Assembly (NCBI GenBank): GCA_947483075.1
Contig: CANKLE010000001.1
Span: 124,001 to 188,000, forward strand
Length of the DNA stretch: 64,000 bases
Direction: 5' to 3'
DNA from: Flavobacteriaceae bacterium
GTDB lineage: Bacteria; Bacteroidota; Bacteroidia; Flavobacteriales; Flavobacteriaceae
Shown: in pieces, positions 7,452-14,800 of the stretch
Position numbering within the stretch: position 1 is the first letter of the stretch
Layout: every line of letters starts with the position of its first letter
Made by a program: the position numbers and the translations under genes
Notes under the pieces: model-generated
Databases searched by the model: none
The model's input: only the letters and a program-made list of their open reading frames with translations
Told to the model about the DNA's origin: nothing

Positions 7452-9641
7452 TTAGCATTCGCCTTCTAAATGTTTGCATATAATCTGGTAGAACTCCTCC
7501 GGATTAAAGGGCTTAGTAATTAAGTCGTTCATGCCAAAAGATAGCAACAGGTCCCGGTTTTCATTCAAGGAGATTGCTGTTAGGGCGATGATCTTAATTT
7601 GGCTGTTAAAGGTTCGAATAGATTGGGTAGCTATCGTTCCGTTTATGCCCGGCAAATGCACATCCATCAAAACCAAATCATACGAATGATTTTGAACAGC
7701 AACTATTGCGTCTTCTCCATTGTCGATGACTTCGCATACCATTTTTTTGTTCTCCAGCATTTTTTTGGTAATCATCTGGTTAATTTTATTGTCTTCGATC
7801 AATAAGATTTTTTTGCCTTTAAAGACGTTGTTGTCATAAGTAAATTTTGGCGGACTATCTGCAAGTTCGGTGCCCAGACCAAAGGGCAAAACAACAGAAA
7901 AGGCACTGCCTTTGCCCAATTGGCTTTCTAATGAAATACTGCCTCCCAATATATCGGTGAGTCGTTTTACGATAGAGAGTCCTAAGCCAGTTCCCCCATA
8001 TTTTCTGTTTATTTCAACAGAGCCTTGCGTAAAACTATCAAACACCGTATCCAATTTTTCGGCTGGGATTCCAATTCCGGTGTCGCTTACCTTAAAAATA
8101 AGTTGCAACTGATTGTCCTGCCTAGAAAGTAGTGAGGTGTATACATGAACTTCCCCATTTTTGGTAAACTTGAGCGCGTTGTTTATTAGATTTAATAAAA
8201 TTTGAGATAATTTGGTTGGATCACCCAAAATGACAGTTGGCACTTCGGTGTCAATACTTATAGCAAACCGATTGTTATTGATAAGGGCGGTTTCCTTTAA
8301 TGAATTTTGCAAGTTGGCTAAGTGTTCCCGCAGATTAAAGTTCAATTTTTCAATTTCAATTCCGGCTGAATCAATGCGATTTATTTCGAGAATATCGTTG
8401 ATGAATGTGAGTAAGTAATTGCCTGAAAATTTGAGCGAATTCAGGTATTCCAATTGAGTTGCTTTGGGTTTTTCCTCCAAAAGTAAGTGGGTAATTCCGT
8501 TTATCGCGTTGAGGGGGGTGCGCAGTTCGTGACTCACTGTCGACAAGAAATCAGCTCGGGCTTTCGAAGCTTTTTCGGCTTTGTTTATGGCTAAATTTAA
8601 TTGTTTGTTTTTGTCTGCCAATAAAGTGTTAGACTTTTTGTGGAATTTATTGTTTTTACTCAACGAATAAATAAACAGGGATAGAATAAAAATAAAGGCA
8701 ATCGTTAGTATGATGATGAAGTTGGCAATTCGATTTACTTTTTCCTGTTGCTTATTGATCTTGTCTAATTCTTCAATGGTTTTGAGGCGTTCTTTTTCTT
8801 TAAATTGAGTTAAATCTTCTGGAAGTATTTTTTTTAAACTCAAATGAGCAATTGAATCATCCATATTCATGTGAAGTCTCAAAAATTTAAAAGCTATCGG
8901 CAAGTTTTTATTTGCCTCATACCCCTTACTGAGTGCCATTAGTATTTTTGCTTTAAGCCGAAAATTATCAGTTCCTGCTAATGCATTTGCTTTATTCAAA
9001 TACGATATGGCTAAAGAATACTGCTTGTTTTTTAGCTCAATAGTGCCTAAATGATAGTAGGATTCGGCACTTATTTTTAGTAAATCTTCCAATTTGTTGG
9101 CAGCAATTAGTTGATTAAAAATAAGTCTGGCCGAAGCAAAATCGCCTTTTGCCTCGTGTATAATCCCTTTTTGCAACTGAATCAAGGTGATTGCATCTGA
9201 TATGCCCAACTTGGCGTAACAATTTTGAGCTTTTTTGAGAATATACTCGGCCTTGTCGTATTGTTTTAGTTCAATTTGACTCAAGGCCAACTGAAAATAA
9301 GCGTAGGCTTGTTCTCGAGAAGGCGTCAAGTGATTAATGATTTCGAGGCAGTTGCTGTATTGGTTTGCTGCTTCATCAAACGTATTCAAATCAAAGTAAA
9401 TATCTCCCAGAGCTACATAAGACTGGGCCATTTTTTGCGGATTGCGGATGCTTTTCGAATAATCTAATGCTTTTTGCGCACAATCTAAGGCCGATTTGTA
9501 TTCGTTGCTGTTGTAATAATAGCTTGATAATTCCAAATAACTGAAGGTACTGTCTACAGCCTTTGTGTCTACATTAGCTGGTTTTTGTGCTACACCAGAC
9601 CCAATCCAAAAACAAAACAAGAGTAAGTAAAGGAATTTCAT
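7452..9641 (-). CDS. Hybrid sensor histidine kinase / response regulator with periplasmic TPRs
   Basis: About 729 residues from the ATG at 9641, which gives a clean signal peptide (KFLYLLLFCFWIGSG). An upstream in-frame ATG would run into gap. Domains in order: about seven TPR repeats (30-270), one membrane helix (about 307-330), a coiled coil, HisKA with the phospho-acceptor His in STVSHELRTPLNAI (about 370), HATPase with LLNLINNALKF, VSDTGIGIP and YGGTGLGLSI, and a REC domain (IEDNKINQ, Asp about 660 in LMDVHLPG, ITKPF). No DNA-binding output, so it likely feeds a phosphorelay. Signal unknown; it is downstream of lipA-gap. Confidence 0.93.
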   Translation of the reverse strand: MKFLYLLLFCFWIGSGVAQKPANVDTKAVDSTFSYLELSSYYYNSNEYKSALDCAQKALDYSKSIRNPQKMAQSYVALGDIYFDLNTFDEAANQYSNCLEIINHLTPSREQAYAYFQLALSQIELKQYDKAEYILKKAQNCYAKLGISDAITLIQLQKGIIHEAKGDFASARLIFNQLIAANKLEDLLKISAESYYHLGTIELKNKQYSLAISYLNKANALAGTDNFRLKAKILMALSKGYEANKNLPIAFKFLRLHMNMDDSIAHLSLKKILPEDLTQFKEKERLKTIEELDKINKQQEKVNRIANFIIILTIAFIFILSLFIYSLSKNNKFHKKSNTLLADKNKQLNLAINKAEKASKARADFLSTVSHELRTPLNAINGITHLLLEEKPKATQLEYLNSLKFSGNYLLTFINDILEINRIDSAGIEIEKLNFNLREHLANLQNSLKETALINNNRFAISIDTEVPTVILGDPTKLSQILLNLINNALKFTKNGEVHVYTSLLSRQDNQLQLIFKVSDTGIGIPAEKLDTVFDSFTQGSVEINRKYGGTGLGLSIVKRLTDILGGSISLESQLGKGSAFSVVLPFGLGTELADSPPKFTYDNNVFKGKKILLIEDNKINQMITKKMLENKKMVCEVIDNGEDAIVAVQNHSYDLVLMDVHLPGINGTIATQSIRTFNSQIKIIALTAISLNENRDLLLSFGMNDLITKPFNPEEFYQIICKHLEGEC

Positions 9642-9678
9642 ATCGCGAAGTTGGGGGTGTATATTAGAACGCCTTAAA

Positions 9679-10689
9679 TTACCCTTTTTTAGTATACAAC
9701 AAACAAATGAGGTCAATTAATCTGGACGAATACCCAATTTCGTTGTCGTACCAACCTATTATTTTTACCATTTTGCCCAAAACAGAGGTGAGTTGCGCAT
9801 CAAACACGCAGGAATGTGTATTGCCAAGCACATCAACCGAGACAATGGGGTCTTCGGTATAGGATAAAATACCTTTTAGGTGAGTGCTTGATGCAGTTTT
9901 AAAAGCTGCATTTATTGTGGCACTGCTCACTTCTTTGTGTACATAACAAGTAATGTCAGTTAGAGAACCATCGGGCACGGGAACCCGTATGCCGCTGCCG
10001 CCAATTTTCCCTTCAAATTCGGGAAATATTTTGGTTAAGGCTTTGGCTGCACCGGTCGAGGTGGGTACTATCGATTGGCTTGCACTCCGGGCTCTTCGCA
10101 AATCTTTGTGCGGTTGGTCGTGCAAGCTCTGATCGGTGGTGTAGGAATGAACGGTTGTAATGTAGGCTTGTTCAATGCCGCATAGATCGCGAATTATAGC
10201 GAGCATGGGGGCTGCATTATTGGTGGTGCAACTTGCATTCGATACAATTGTTTCTGAGCCATCGAGCAGTTGGTCGTTTACCCCAATAACTATTGTTTTA
10301 ATCGAATTGTCATCGGTTGGCGCCGATAAAATTACTTTTCTGGCACCGGCTTTAAGGTGTTCGGATAAGGCTTCTCGGCTGAAGAATTTGCCTGTTGCCT
10401 CTAAGACCACGTCTATTTGCAAGTCTTCCCAATGCAGATTTGCAATTTCTTTTTCTCTAAAATAAGTAATGGAGCGATCGTCAATCAAGAGTTGGTTTTC
10501 GTTTGAGCTGCAGTGGGGCAAAAATATCCCGTGTATGCTGTCGTACTTCAACAAATGAGCCATGGTCGACGCCTCTGCCAAGTCATTGATGGCCACCACT
10601 TCGATCGCCGAGTTTTCCCAAAGCAAACGAAAAACTTGTCGGCCAATGCGGCCAAAGCCGTTGATGGCTACTCTTATTTTGGGTTCCAT
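9679..10689 (-). CDS. gap: Glyceraldehyde-3-phosphate dehydrogenase, type I
   Basis: Oxidises glyceraldehyde 3-phosphate to 1,3-bisphosphoglycerate in glycolysis or runs in reverse. 336 residues from the ATG at 10689 (MEPKIRVAINGFGRIGRQ); an upstream alternative would read into lipA. Seen: the NAD-binding GFGRIGR, the active-site SNASCTTN with catalytic Cys, the following His in TTVHSYT, the SIVPTSTGAAKA phosphate site and the C-terminal WYDNEIGYS. It lies 13 nt after lipA and 37 nt before the kinase gene, probably one transcript. Flavobacteria often carry more than one gap; which one is glycolytic cannot be told here. Confidence 0.95.
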   Translation of the reverse strand: MEPKIRVAINGFGRIGRQVFRLLWENSAIEVVAINDLAEASTMAHLLKYDSIHGIFLPHCSSNENQLLIDDRSITYFREKEIANLHWEDLQIDVVLEATGKFFSREALSEHLKAGARKVILSAPTDDNSIKTIVIGVNDQLLDGSETIVSNASCTTNNAAPMLAIIRDLCGIEQAYITTVHSYTTDQSLHDQPHKDLRRARSASQSIVPTSTGAAKALTKIFPEFEGKIGGSGIRVPVPDGSLTDITCYVHKEVSSATINAAFKTASSTHLKGILSYTEDPIVSVDVLGNTHSCVFDAQLTSVLGKMVKIIGWYDNEIGYSSRLIDLICLLYTKKG

Positions 10690-10702
10690 GTGCGGTTGTG
10701 AA

Positions 10703-11572
10703 TTAATGAATGTGCTTTTGGGCTTTGTATGAAGAACGCACCAAAGGCCCACTTTCGACGTGTTTAAAGCCCAATTCTAAACCAATTTTTTCGTATTTCT
10801 CGAATTGCTCTGGCGTAATGTATTCTTTGACGGGCAAGTGTTTTTTGCTGGGTTGCAAGTATTGGCCTATGGTCACTACGTCTACCTGGGCCGCCTGTAG
10901 ATCGTGTAAAGTTTCAATAACTTCTTCTTCGGTCTCGCCCAAGCCCAACATGATGCCCGATTTGGTTCGGTTGATGCCTTGTGATTTCAGGTATTTTAGT
11001 ACAGCCATGCTGCGGTCATATTTGGCTTGGATGCGTACCTCACGAGTGAGTCGGCGTACGGTTTCGATGTTGTGAGAAACCACCTCGGGATGGGCTTCGA
11101 CAATGCGATCCAACAGTCGTTCGTTGCCTTGAAAATCTGGAATCAGCGTTTCTAGTGTAGTAGTGGGGTTCATGCGGCGAATGGCTTCTACGGTTTCGAG
11201 CCAAATAATTGATCCGCCATCTTTTAAATCGTCGCGGTCTACGCTGGTAATCACCGCGTGTTTGATGTTCATTATTTTTATAGAACGCGCCACCTTTTCG
11301 GGTTCATCCCAATCTACCGTTTCGGGACGACCCGTTTTTACGCCACAAAAACCACAAGATCGGGTGCAAATATTCCCCAAAATCATGAATGTGGCTGTGC
11401 CTTCTCCCCAACATTCGCCCATGTTTGGACAACTTCCAGAAGTACAAATGGTATTCAGTTGGTACTTATCAACCAAGCCGCGGAGTTCGGTGTATTTTTG
11501 ACCAATGGGCAATTTTACCTTAAGCCATTTTGGTTTTCCAACAGGCAAGTTGTTCTCTACTATAGATTCCAT
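10703..11572 (-). CDS. lipA: Lipoyl synthase LipA (radical SAM)
   Basis: Inserts two sulfurs into protein-bound octanoyl groups to make lipoyl cofactor. 289 residues. The auxiliary cluster ligands [12 protein letters not shown] (Cx4Cx5C), the radical-SAM motif CTRSCGFC (Cx3Cx2C) and the C-terminal RSSYKA motif, whose Ser binds the auxiliary cluster, are all present. A substrate for it, the lipoyl domain of E2, is encoded at 62850. On the minus strand a -7-like TATTTTTG at 11599-11592 lies about 20 nt before the ATG, without a clear -33 element. It heads the lipA-gap-kinase group. Confidence 0.97.
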   Translation of the reverse strand: MESIVENNLPVGKPKWLKVKLPIGQKYTELRGLVDKYQLNTICTSGSCPNMGECWGEGTATFMILGNICTRSCGFCGVKTGRPETVDWDEPEKVARSIKIMNIKHAVITSVDRDDLKDGGSIIWLETVEAIRRMNPTTTLETLIPDFQGNERLLDRIVEAHPEVVSHNIETVRRLTREVRIQAKYDRSMAVLKYLKSQGINRTKSGIMLGLGETEEEVIETLHDLQAAQVDVVTIGQYLQPSKKHLPVKEYITPEQFEKYEKIGLELGFKHVESGPLVRSSYKAQKHIH

Positions 11573-11646
11573 AGACTGCGATTTAGCGACACAAAAATAG
11601 GAAATGGATTTGGTTTGAACGGGCGTTTATACAAACTAATTTTGAA

Positions 11647-11678
11647 GGATTTTGTTTTGTTTTTATTCAACAAAATCC
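11647..11678 (-). terminator. Hairpin at the 3' end of the MFS gene
   Basis: A perfect 10-bp inverted repeat (GGATTTTGTT at 11647-11656 with AACAAAATCC at 11669-11678, 12-nt loop) spans the stop codon of the MFS gene. There is no strong T run after it on the minus strand, so termination is possible but not certain. Confidence 0.45.
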
Positions 11679-12919
11679 AAGTCTTTTTGGTGCGTTTCAC
11701 GACTAGTCCAAGTAGCATAAATACTCAAACCAAAGACCACAATTCCCACAATAGCTCCCGATGTAATTACGCCATAGTCGGCCTTAAAATAATTAAACCC
11801 AATGAGCATCACAGCCAATAAACCTCGCACCATATTGGGTACCGTAGTGGTAACCGTGCTTCGAATGTTAGTGCCAAATTGTTCTGCAGCCATCGTAACA
11901 AACATCGCCCAGTAGCCGGTGCCAAGCCCGAGCCAGACACAAAAAAAGTAATAGCCGTTTTCGGTAGTAGCTGCGCCCGACAAAAGTAAAACGACTCCAA
12001 CCATGGTAAAAGCCAGCATGTATAAAATGGGTTTTTTGCGGGATTGCAAGGCATTCGAAATAAAACCGCTGGCAAAATCACCTACTGAAATTCCCAAGTA
12101 AGCCCACATAATGGCTTTGCCAGGGTGCAGGCTGCTAATGCCAAAAACAGGCGCAAACTGATTGCTCATAACGGCCAAGATGCCAATGCAATACCATGTG
12201 GGTAATCCAATGGCAATGCATTTCAGGTATTTCACTGCCGAATCTTTTGTTTTAAATAGCTGTAGAAAATTTCCTTTTTCGATGCTCGATTCGTGTTTAA
12301 TATGGGAGTATAAACCGCTTTCTAATACGCCAATGCGCAGCAGCAACAAGCCCAATCCCATGCCGCCGCCTATCAGGTAGGCCAATGCCCAACCCGTTGC
12401 AGCAGGGCCAGCTAATTCTACTGTAAAATGAGCCACTACGGCGCCCATTAAACCAAATCCTGCAACTATCGAGGTGCCTAGGGCGCGCAGTTCTTTGGGT
12501 AAACTTTCGGCAACCAAGGTAATGCCTGCGCCCAATTCGCCAGCTAAACCTAGACCCGCTATAAAGCGCAACCAGGCATAGAGTTGGGCTTTGTCATCGA
12601 CTGGAATTTCTACCAGGTATCCGCAGGCAATATTGGCTATAGAATAGACAAATATCGATCCAAAAAGTACCGAAAGTCGCCCGCGTTTATCCCCCATAAT
12701 TCCCCAAAAAATCCCGCCCAAAAGCAAGCCGGTCATCTGAAAATTCATGATGGTGGTGCCCACAGTATCGGGATCTAAGTGCAGCGATTTTAAACTGGGC
12801 ACCCGCACAATTCCAAATAAAAGCAGGTCGTATATGTCAACAAAATAGCCCAAAGCGGCTACAATTACTGGCAAACTAAATAAATAGGAAAATTTTTCTT
12901 GGGTAGTAAATGATTTCAT
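11663..12919 (-). CDS. MFS transporter
   Basis: 418 residues with about 12 membrane helices and the family loop motif GDKRGR after helix 2 and RFIAGLGLAGELGAG in helix 4. The sequence resembles the metabolite:H+ symporter / sugar-porter branch of MFS in Bacteroidota; substrate unknown. I place the start at the ATG at 12919 (MKSFTTQEKF), because the TTG seven codons upstream is itself part of a TATATTTG promoter element. A hairpin overlaps its stop. It is transcribed away from the small PhnA-type gene. Confidence 0.88.
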   Translation of the reverse strand: MKSFTTQEKFSYLFSLPVIVAALGYFVDIYDLLLFGIVRVPSLKSLHLDPDTVGTTIMNFQMTGLLLGGIFWGIMGDKRGRLSVLFGSIFVYSIANIACGYLVEIPVDDKAQLYAWLRFIAGLGLAGELGAGITLVAESLPKELRALGTSIVAGFGLMGAVVAHFTVELAGPAATGWALAYLIGGGMGLGLLLLRIGVLESGLYSHIKHESSIEKGNFLQLFKTKDSAVKYLKCIAIGLPTWYCIGILAVMSNQFAPVFGISSLHPGKAIMWAYLGISVGDFASGFISNALQSRKKPILYMLAFTMVGVVLLLSGAATTENGYYFFCVWLGLGTGYWAMFVTMAAEQFGTNIRSTVTTTVPNMVRGLLAVMLIGFNYFKADYGVITSGAIVGIVVFGLSIYATWTSRETHQKDLDFVE

Positions 12920-12937
12920 AGTAAAAAATAGGCTTTT

Positions 12938-12965
12938 CAAATATATTATTTTTACTCATTCAAAA
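12938..12965 (-). promoter_or_regulatory. Promoter of the MFS gene
   Basis: On the minus strand TTTTG (12965-12961) is followed by 15 nt and a perfect TATATTTG -7 element (12945-12938). The spacer is shorter than the usual 19 nt. The start codon is 18 nt downstream. Confidence 0.5.
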
Positions 12966-13027
12966 TTATAAAGTATGCCTCAGTCACGAGTACAAAGTTG
13001 TATTTTTGGAATCTAAATATAAACCCC

Positions 13028-13237
13028 ATGGATGTAAAAGACAGCAACGGAAATATGCTTCAAGACGGAGATTCCGTAACCGTGATCAAAGATTTAAAAG
13101 TACGCGGATCATCTGATGTGATAAAACGCGGAACGATGGTAAAAAATATTCGCCTCACCGACGATCCAGCAGAAATTGACTGCCGGGTAAACAAAACGGC
13201 CATGGTGTTGCGCACGGAGTTTGTGAAGAAAGCGTAG
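13028..13237 (+). CDS. PhnA/YjdM-type small protein, C-terminal domain only
   Basis: 69 residues (from the ATG at 13028, [17 protein letters not shown]) matching the C-terminal SH3-like domain of the PhnA/YjdM family, historically called alkylphosphonate utilisation protein though a role in phosphonate use is not supported for most members. Signature: [27 protein letters not shown], and a C-terminal [10 protein letters not shown]. The N-terminal zinc ribbon of full-length PhnA is absent; standalone copies of this size are usual in Flavobacteriaceae. A -7-like TATTTTTG is at 13001-13008. Confidence 0.85.
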   Translation: MDVKDSNGNMLQDGDSVTVIKDLKVRGSSDVIKRGTMVKNIRLTDDPAEIDCRVNKTAMVLRTEFVKKA

Positions 13238-13240
13238 GCA

Positions 13241-13332
13241 GTTGTCGGTTGTGGGTTGTCTGTTTTCGGTTATAAAAGTGTATTAAGAACTTTTGTAATT
13301 ATGAGTTATGAATGTTGAGTTATGAGTTCTTA
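13241..13332. repeat. Degenerate word-like tandem repeats (two blocks)
   Basis: Block one, 13241-13271, is built from variants of GTTGTCGGTT / GTTGTCTGTT. Block two, 13298-13332, is built from variants of TTATGAGTTATGA. The units are imperfect and 6-10 nt long, unlike coding sequence, and start directly after a stop codon. They are the first half of a 359-bp stretch (13238-13596) with no gene. A related block is at 14126-14238. Confidence 0.6.
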
Positions 13333-13375
13333 ACTTAGAAAATCGATTATCTAACCGATAACGTTTACTTTTTTT

Positions 13376-13489
13376 GCCACGAATTCAACTAAATTTTTTC
13401 GCGTATTTATTTAATTCGAATGATCATCTTTGATGATCTAATTTAAGTAGCAATGTAAAATTCAACTAAATAATTCGGGCATTCGTGGC
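13376..13489. repeat. 114-bp element with terminal and internal inverted repeats (MITE- or REP-like)
   Basis: The ends are a perfect 9-bp inverted repeat: GCCACGAAT at 13376-13384 and ATTCGTGGC at 13481-13489. Inside are a second inverted repeat, GATCATC TTT GATGATC (13422-13438), and a 13-nt direct repeat AATTCAACTAAAT at 13382-13394 and 13459-13471. No coding capacity. The layout suggests a small non-autonomous element or a structured intergenic repeat. I recall GCCACGAATTC-type repeats from other flavobacteria, but no second copy was noticed in this window. Confidence 0.55.
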
Positions 13490-13560
13490 TAGACTTCTAA
13501 TTTTTTTTAAGAACAATATTTTTTAAGTATTTACTCTCACTATTATAAACCAATCAGGTA

Positions 13561-13595
13561 AAAAAAAAGTCGAAATTTATATTTCGACTTTTTTT
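13561..13595. terminator. Bidirectional Rho-independent terminator
   Basis: A perfect 10-bp stem, AAGTCGAAAT (13567-13576) with ATTTCGACTT (13581-13590), loop of 4 nt, with an A run on the left and a T run on the right. It directly follows the lysine-rich protein gene (minus strand) and could also stop rightward transcripts from the PhnA-type gene. Confidence 0.85.
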
Positions 13596-13596
13596 G

Positions 13597-14022
13597 TTAT
13601 TTCTTTTTGGATTTTCTTTTCTTCTTAGCCGATTTTTTCTTGGCCTTTTTTTCTTTTATTTTTTTCGCCAATTTTTCTTTTTTGGCTTTTTCTTTCTTTT
13701 TTTTCTTCGCCTTTTTTTCCTTTTTTTCTTTGGCTTTTAATTTATCATTCATTTTTGCTAGTTCTTTGCGAATTTTTTTATCAAATCTTTTGGTGTCCAA
13801 AACCACATCACCTTCAGTATCCGCTATTTCTTCTATGGCGATAACTTCAGAAACCGGAACTTCTACTACTTCTATACTGCTTTCACCTGCAACAGCAGCC
13901 GGTTTTTTACTAGCGACAGTTTTTCTGGGTGTAGCCACTCTTTTTGGGGCAGCTGCAGTTGCTTTGCTACTTCCTTCAGGAGTTATTGGAGAACTATTTT
14001 CGGGATTGTTTTGATCTTCCAT
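13597..14022 (-). CDS. Lysine-rich, histone H1-like protein of unknown function
   Basis: 141 residues. The first 45 are rich in Pro, Ala and Ser (low complexity, ATPRKTVASKKPAAVAG), residues about 46-85 are acidic and hydrophobic (VEVPVSEVIAIEEIAD), and residues 86-141 are nearly all Lys with Ala and Glu in long runs (KEKKEKKAKKKKKEKAKK). The basic tail resembles bacterial H1-like DNA-binding proteins, but no family signature is secure. Own promoter (14058-14086) and terminator (13561-13595) make it a single-gene transcript. The tail is coded by near-continuous AAA/AAG, a slippage-prone tract. Confidence 0.7.
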   Translation of the reverse strand: MEDQNNPENSSPITPEGSSKATAAAPKRVATPRKTVASKKPAAVAGESSIEVVEVPVSEVIAIEEIADTEGDVVLDTKRFDKKIRKELAKMNDKLKAKEKKEKKAKKKKKEKAKKEKLAKKIKEKKAKKKSAKKKRKSKKK

Positions 14023-14057
14023 TTTGCTTTTTAGTTTTTTGTTAAGTAAATGTTACG

Positions 14058-14086
14058 CAAATGTAAATAATTAAGTAAAGGGCCAA
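14058..14086 (-). promoter_or_regulatory. Promoter of the lysine-rich protein gene
   Basis: Minus strand: TTG (14086-14084), 18-nt spacer, TACATTTG (14065-14058), a full match to the Bacteroidota TAnnTTTG -7 element. The start codon is 35 nt downstream. The -33 end lies within a perfect palindrome (14083-14123). Confidence 0.65.
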
Positions 14087-14123
14087 TGTTAAGTTTTTAG
14101 TTCAAGTGAAAACTTAACATTGG
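14083..14123. repeat. Perfect 15-bp inverted repeat with 11-nt loop
   Basis: CCAATGTTAAGTTTT (14083-14097) is exactly repeated in reverse complement at 14109-14123. It overlaps the -33 region of the promoter at 14058-14086 and lies downstream of the sigma factor gene on the minus strand. It could be an operator, a terminator for the sigma factor gene (no good T run) or part of a repeat element. Confidence 0.65.
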
Positions 14124-14125
14124 GA

Positions 14126-14238
14126 TCTGTTCTCTGTTGTCTGTTGTCGGTTCTCTGTTGTCGGTTCTCTGTTCTCGGTTAACTTCCTACTTCCAACTCC
14201 CCACTTCTAACTTCCAGCTTCCCGCTTCCCACCTCTTC
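14126..14238. repeat. Degenerate word-like tandem repeats (two blocks)
   Basis: 14126-14180 is made of variants of TCTGTTGTCGGT / TCTCTGTTCTCGGT. 14181-14238 is made of variants of AACTTCCTACTTCC / CACTTCTAACTTCC, strongly pyrimidine-biased. It fills the space between the sigma factor stop (14243) and the 15-bp palindrome. Same general type as 13241-13332. Confidence 0.6.
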
Positions 14239-14242
14239 TAGT

Positions 14243-14800
14243 CTATACTCTCCGTTTATCACTAATCATCTCGGCCAATAATTTTTTGGCACGCAGCAGT
14301 TTGATTTTTACGTTGTTGAGTGGTTCGTGGGTGTAATCGGCAATTTCTTGGTAGGAGAGTTCCTGAAAATAGCGCAGCTGAATAACTTCTTGGTAGTGCG
14401 GTTTGAGCTGCTTAATGAAGTGCAGTAATTTGGATAAATTTTGCTCGGTAATGATTCGATCTTCTACAGAAGGAGTAGGGTCTGCCAGGTTATAGGTCTT
14501 GTAGGTTTCGTCTGCAGATAAGTTTACAAATACCGAGGTTTTTCGTTTGCGCAATAGATCAATGTGCACGTTTTTGGCAATGGCAATCAACCAGGTATTA
14601 AATTGAAAATCGGGATTGTAGGTGGCAATTTTATCAAAGGCCTTGGCAAAGGTTTCAATGCAAATGTCTTCGGCGTCAATTTCGTTTTCGGTGCGTTTTA
14701 ACATAAAACCATACACCTCATTCCAATAGAAATCCAGTAGGAAGGTAAAGGCTATTTGGTCGCCTTGTTGGGCATTTGCTATGTTTTTTTTTATTTCCAA
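14243..14800 (-). CDS. RNA polymerase sigma factor, sigma-70 family (ECF-like)
   Basis: 185 residues with region 2 (YGFMLKRTENEIDAEDICIETFAKAF, of which DAEDICIETFAKAF is the core; then FNTWLIAIAKNVHIDLLRK) and region 4 (YQEVIQLRYFQELSYQEIADY, helix-turn-helix). No region 1.1 or 3, so ECF-type. The only in-frame start is TTG at 14800, inside the end of the upstream glycosyltransferase gene (10-nt overlap), which suggests translational coupling. No anti-sigma gene is adjacent. Target genes unknown. Confidence 0.9.
   Translation of the reverse strand: MEIKKNIANAQQGDQIAFTFLLDFYWNEVYGFMLKRTENEIDAEDICIETFAKAFDKIATYNPDFQFNTWLIAIAKNVHIDLLRKRKTSVFVNLSADETYKTYNLADPTPSVEDRIITEQNLSKLLHFIKQLKPHYQEVIQLRYFQELSYQEIADYTHEPLNNVKIKLLRAKKLLAEMISDKRRV

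Noticed and set aside
13607..14014. Long plus-strand frame opposite the lysine-rich gene (Phe/Leu-rich)
   Set aside because: It is the complement of the AAA/AAG tract, giving runs of Phe; the minus frame has promoter, start and terminator.
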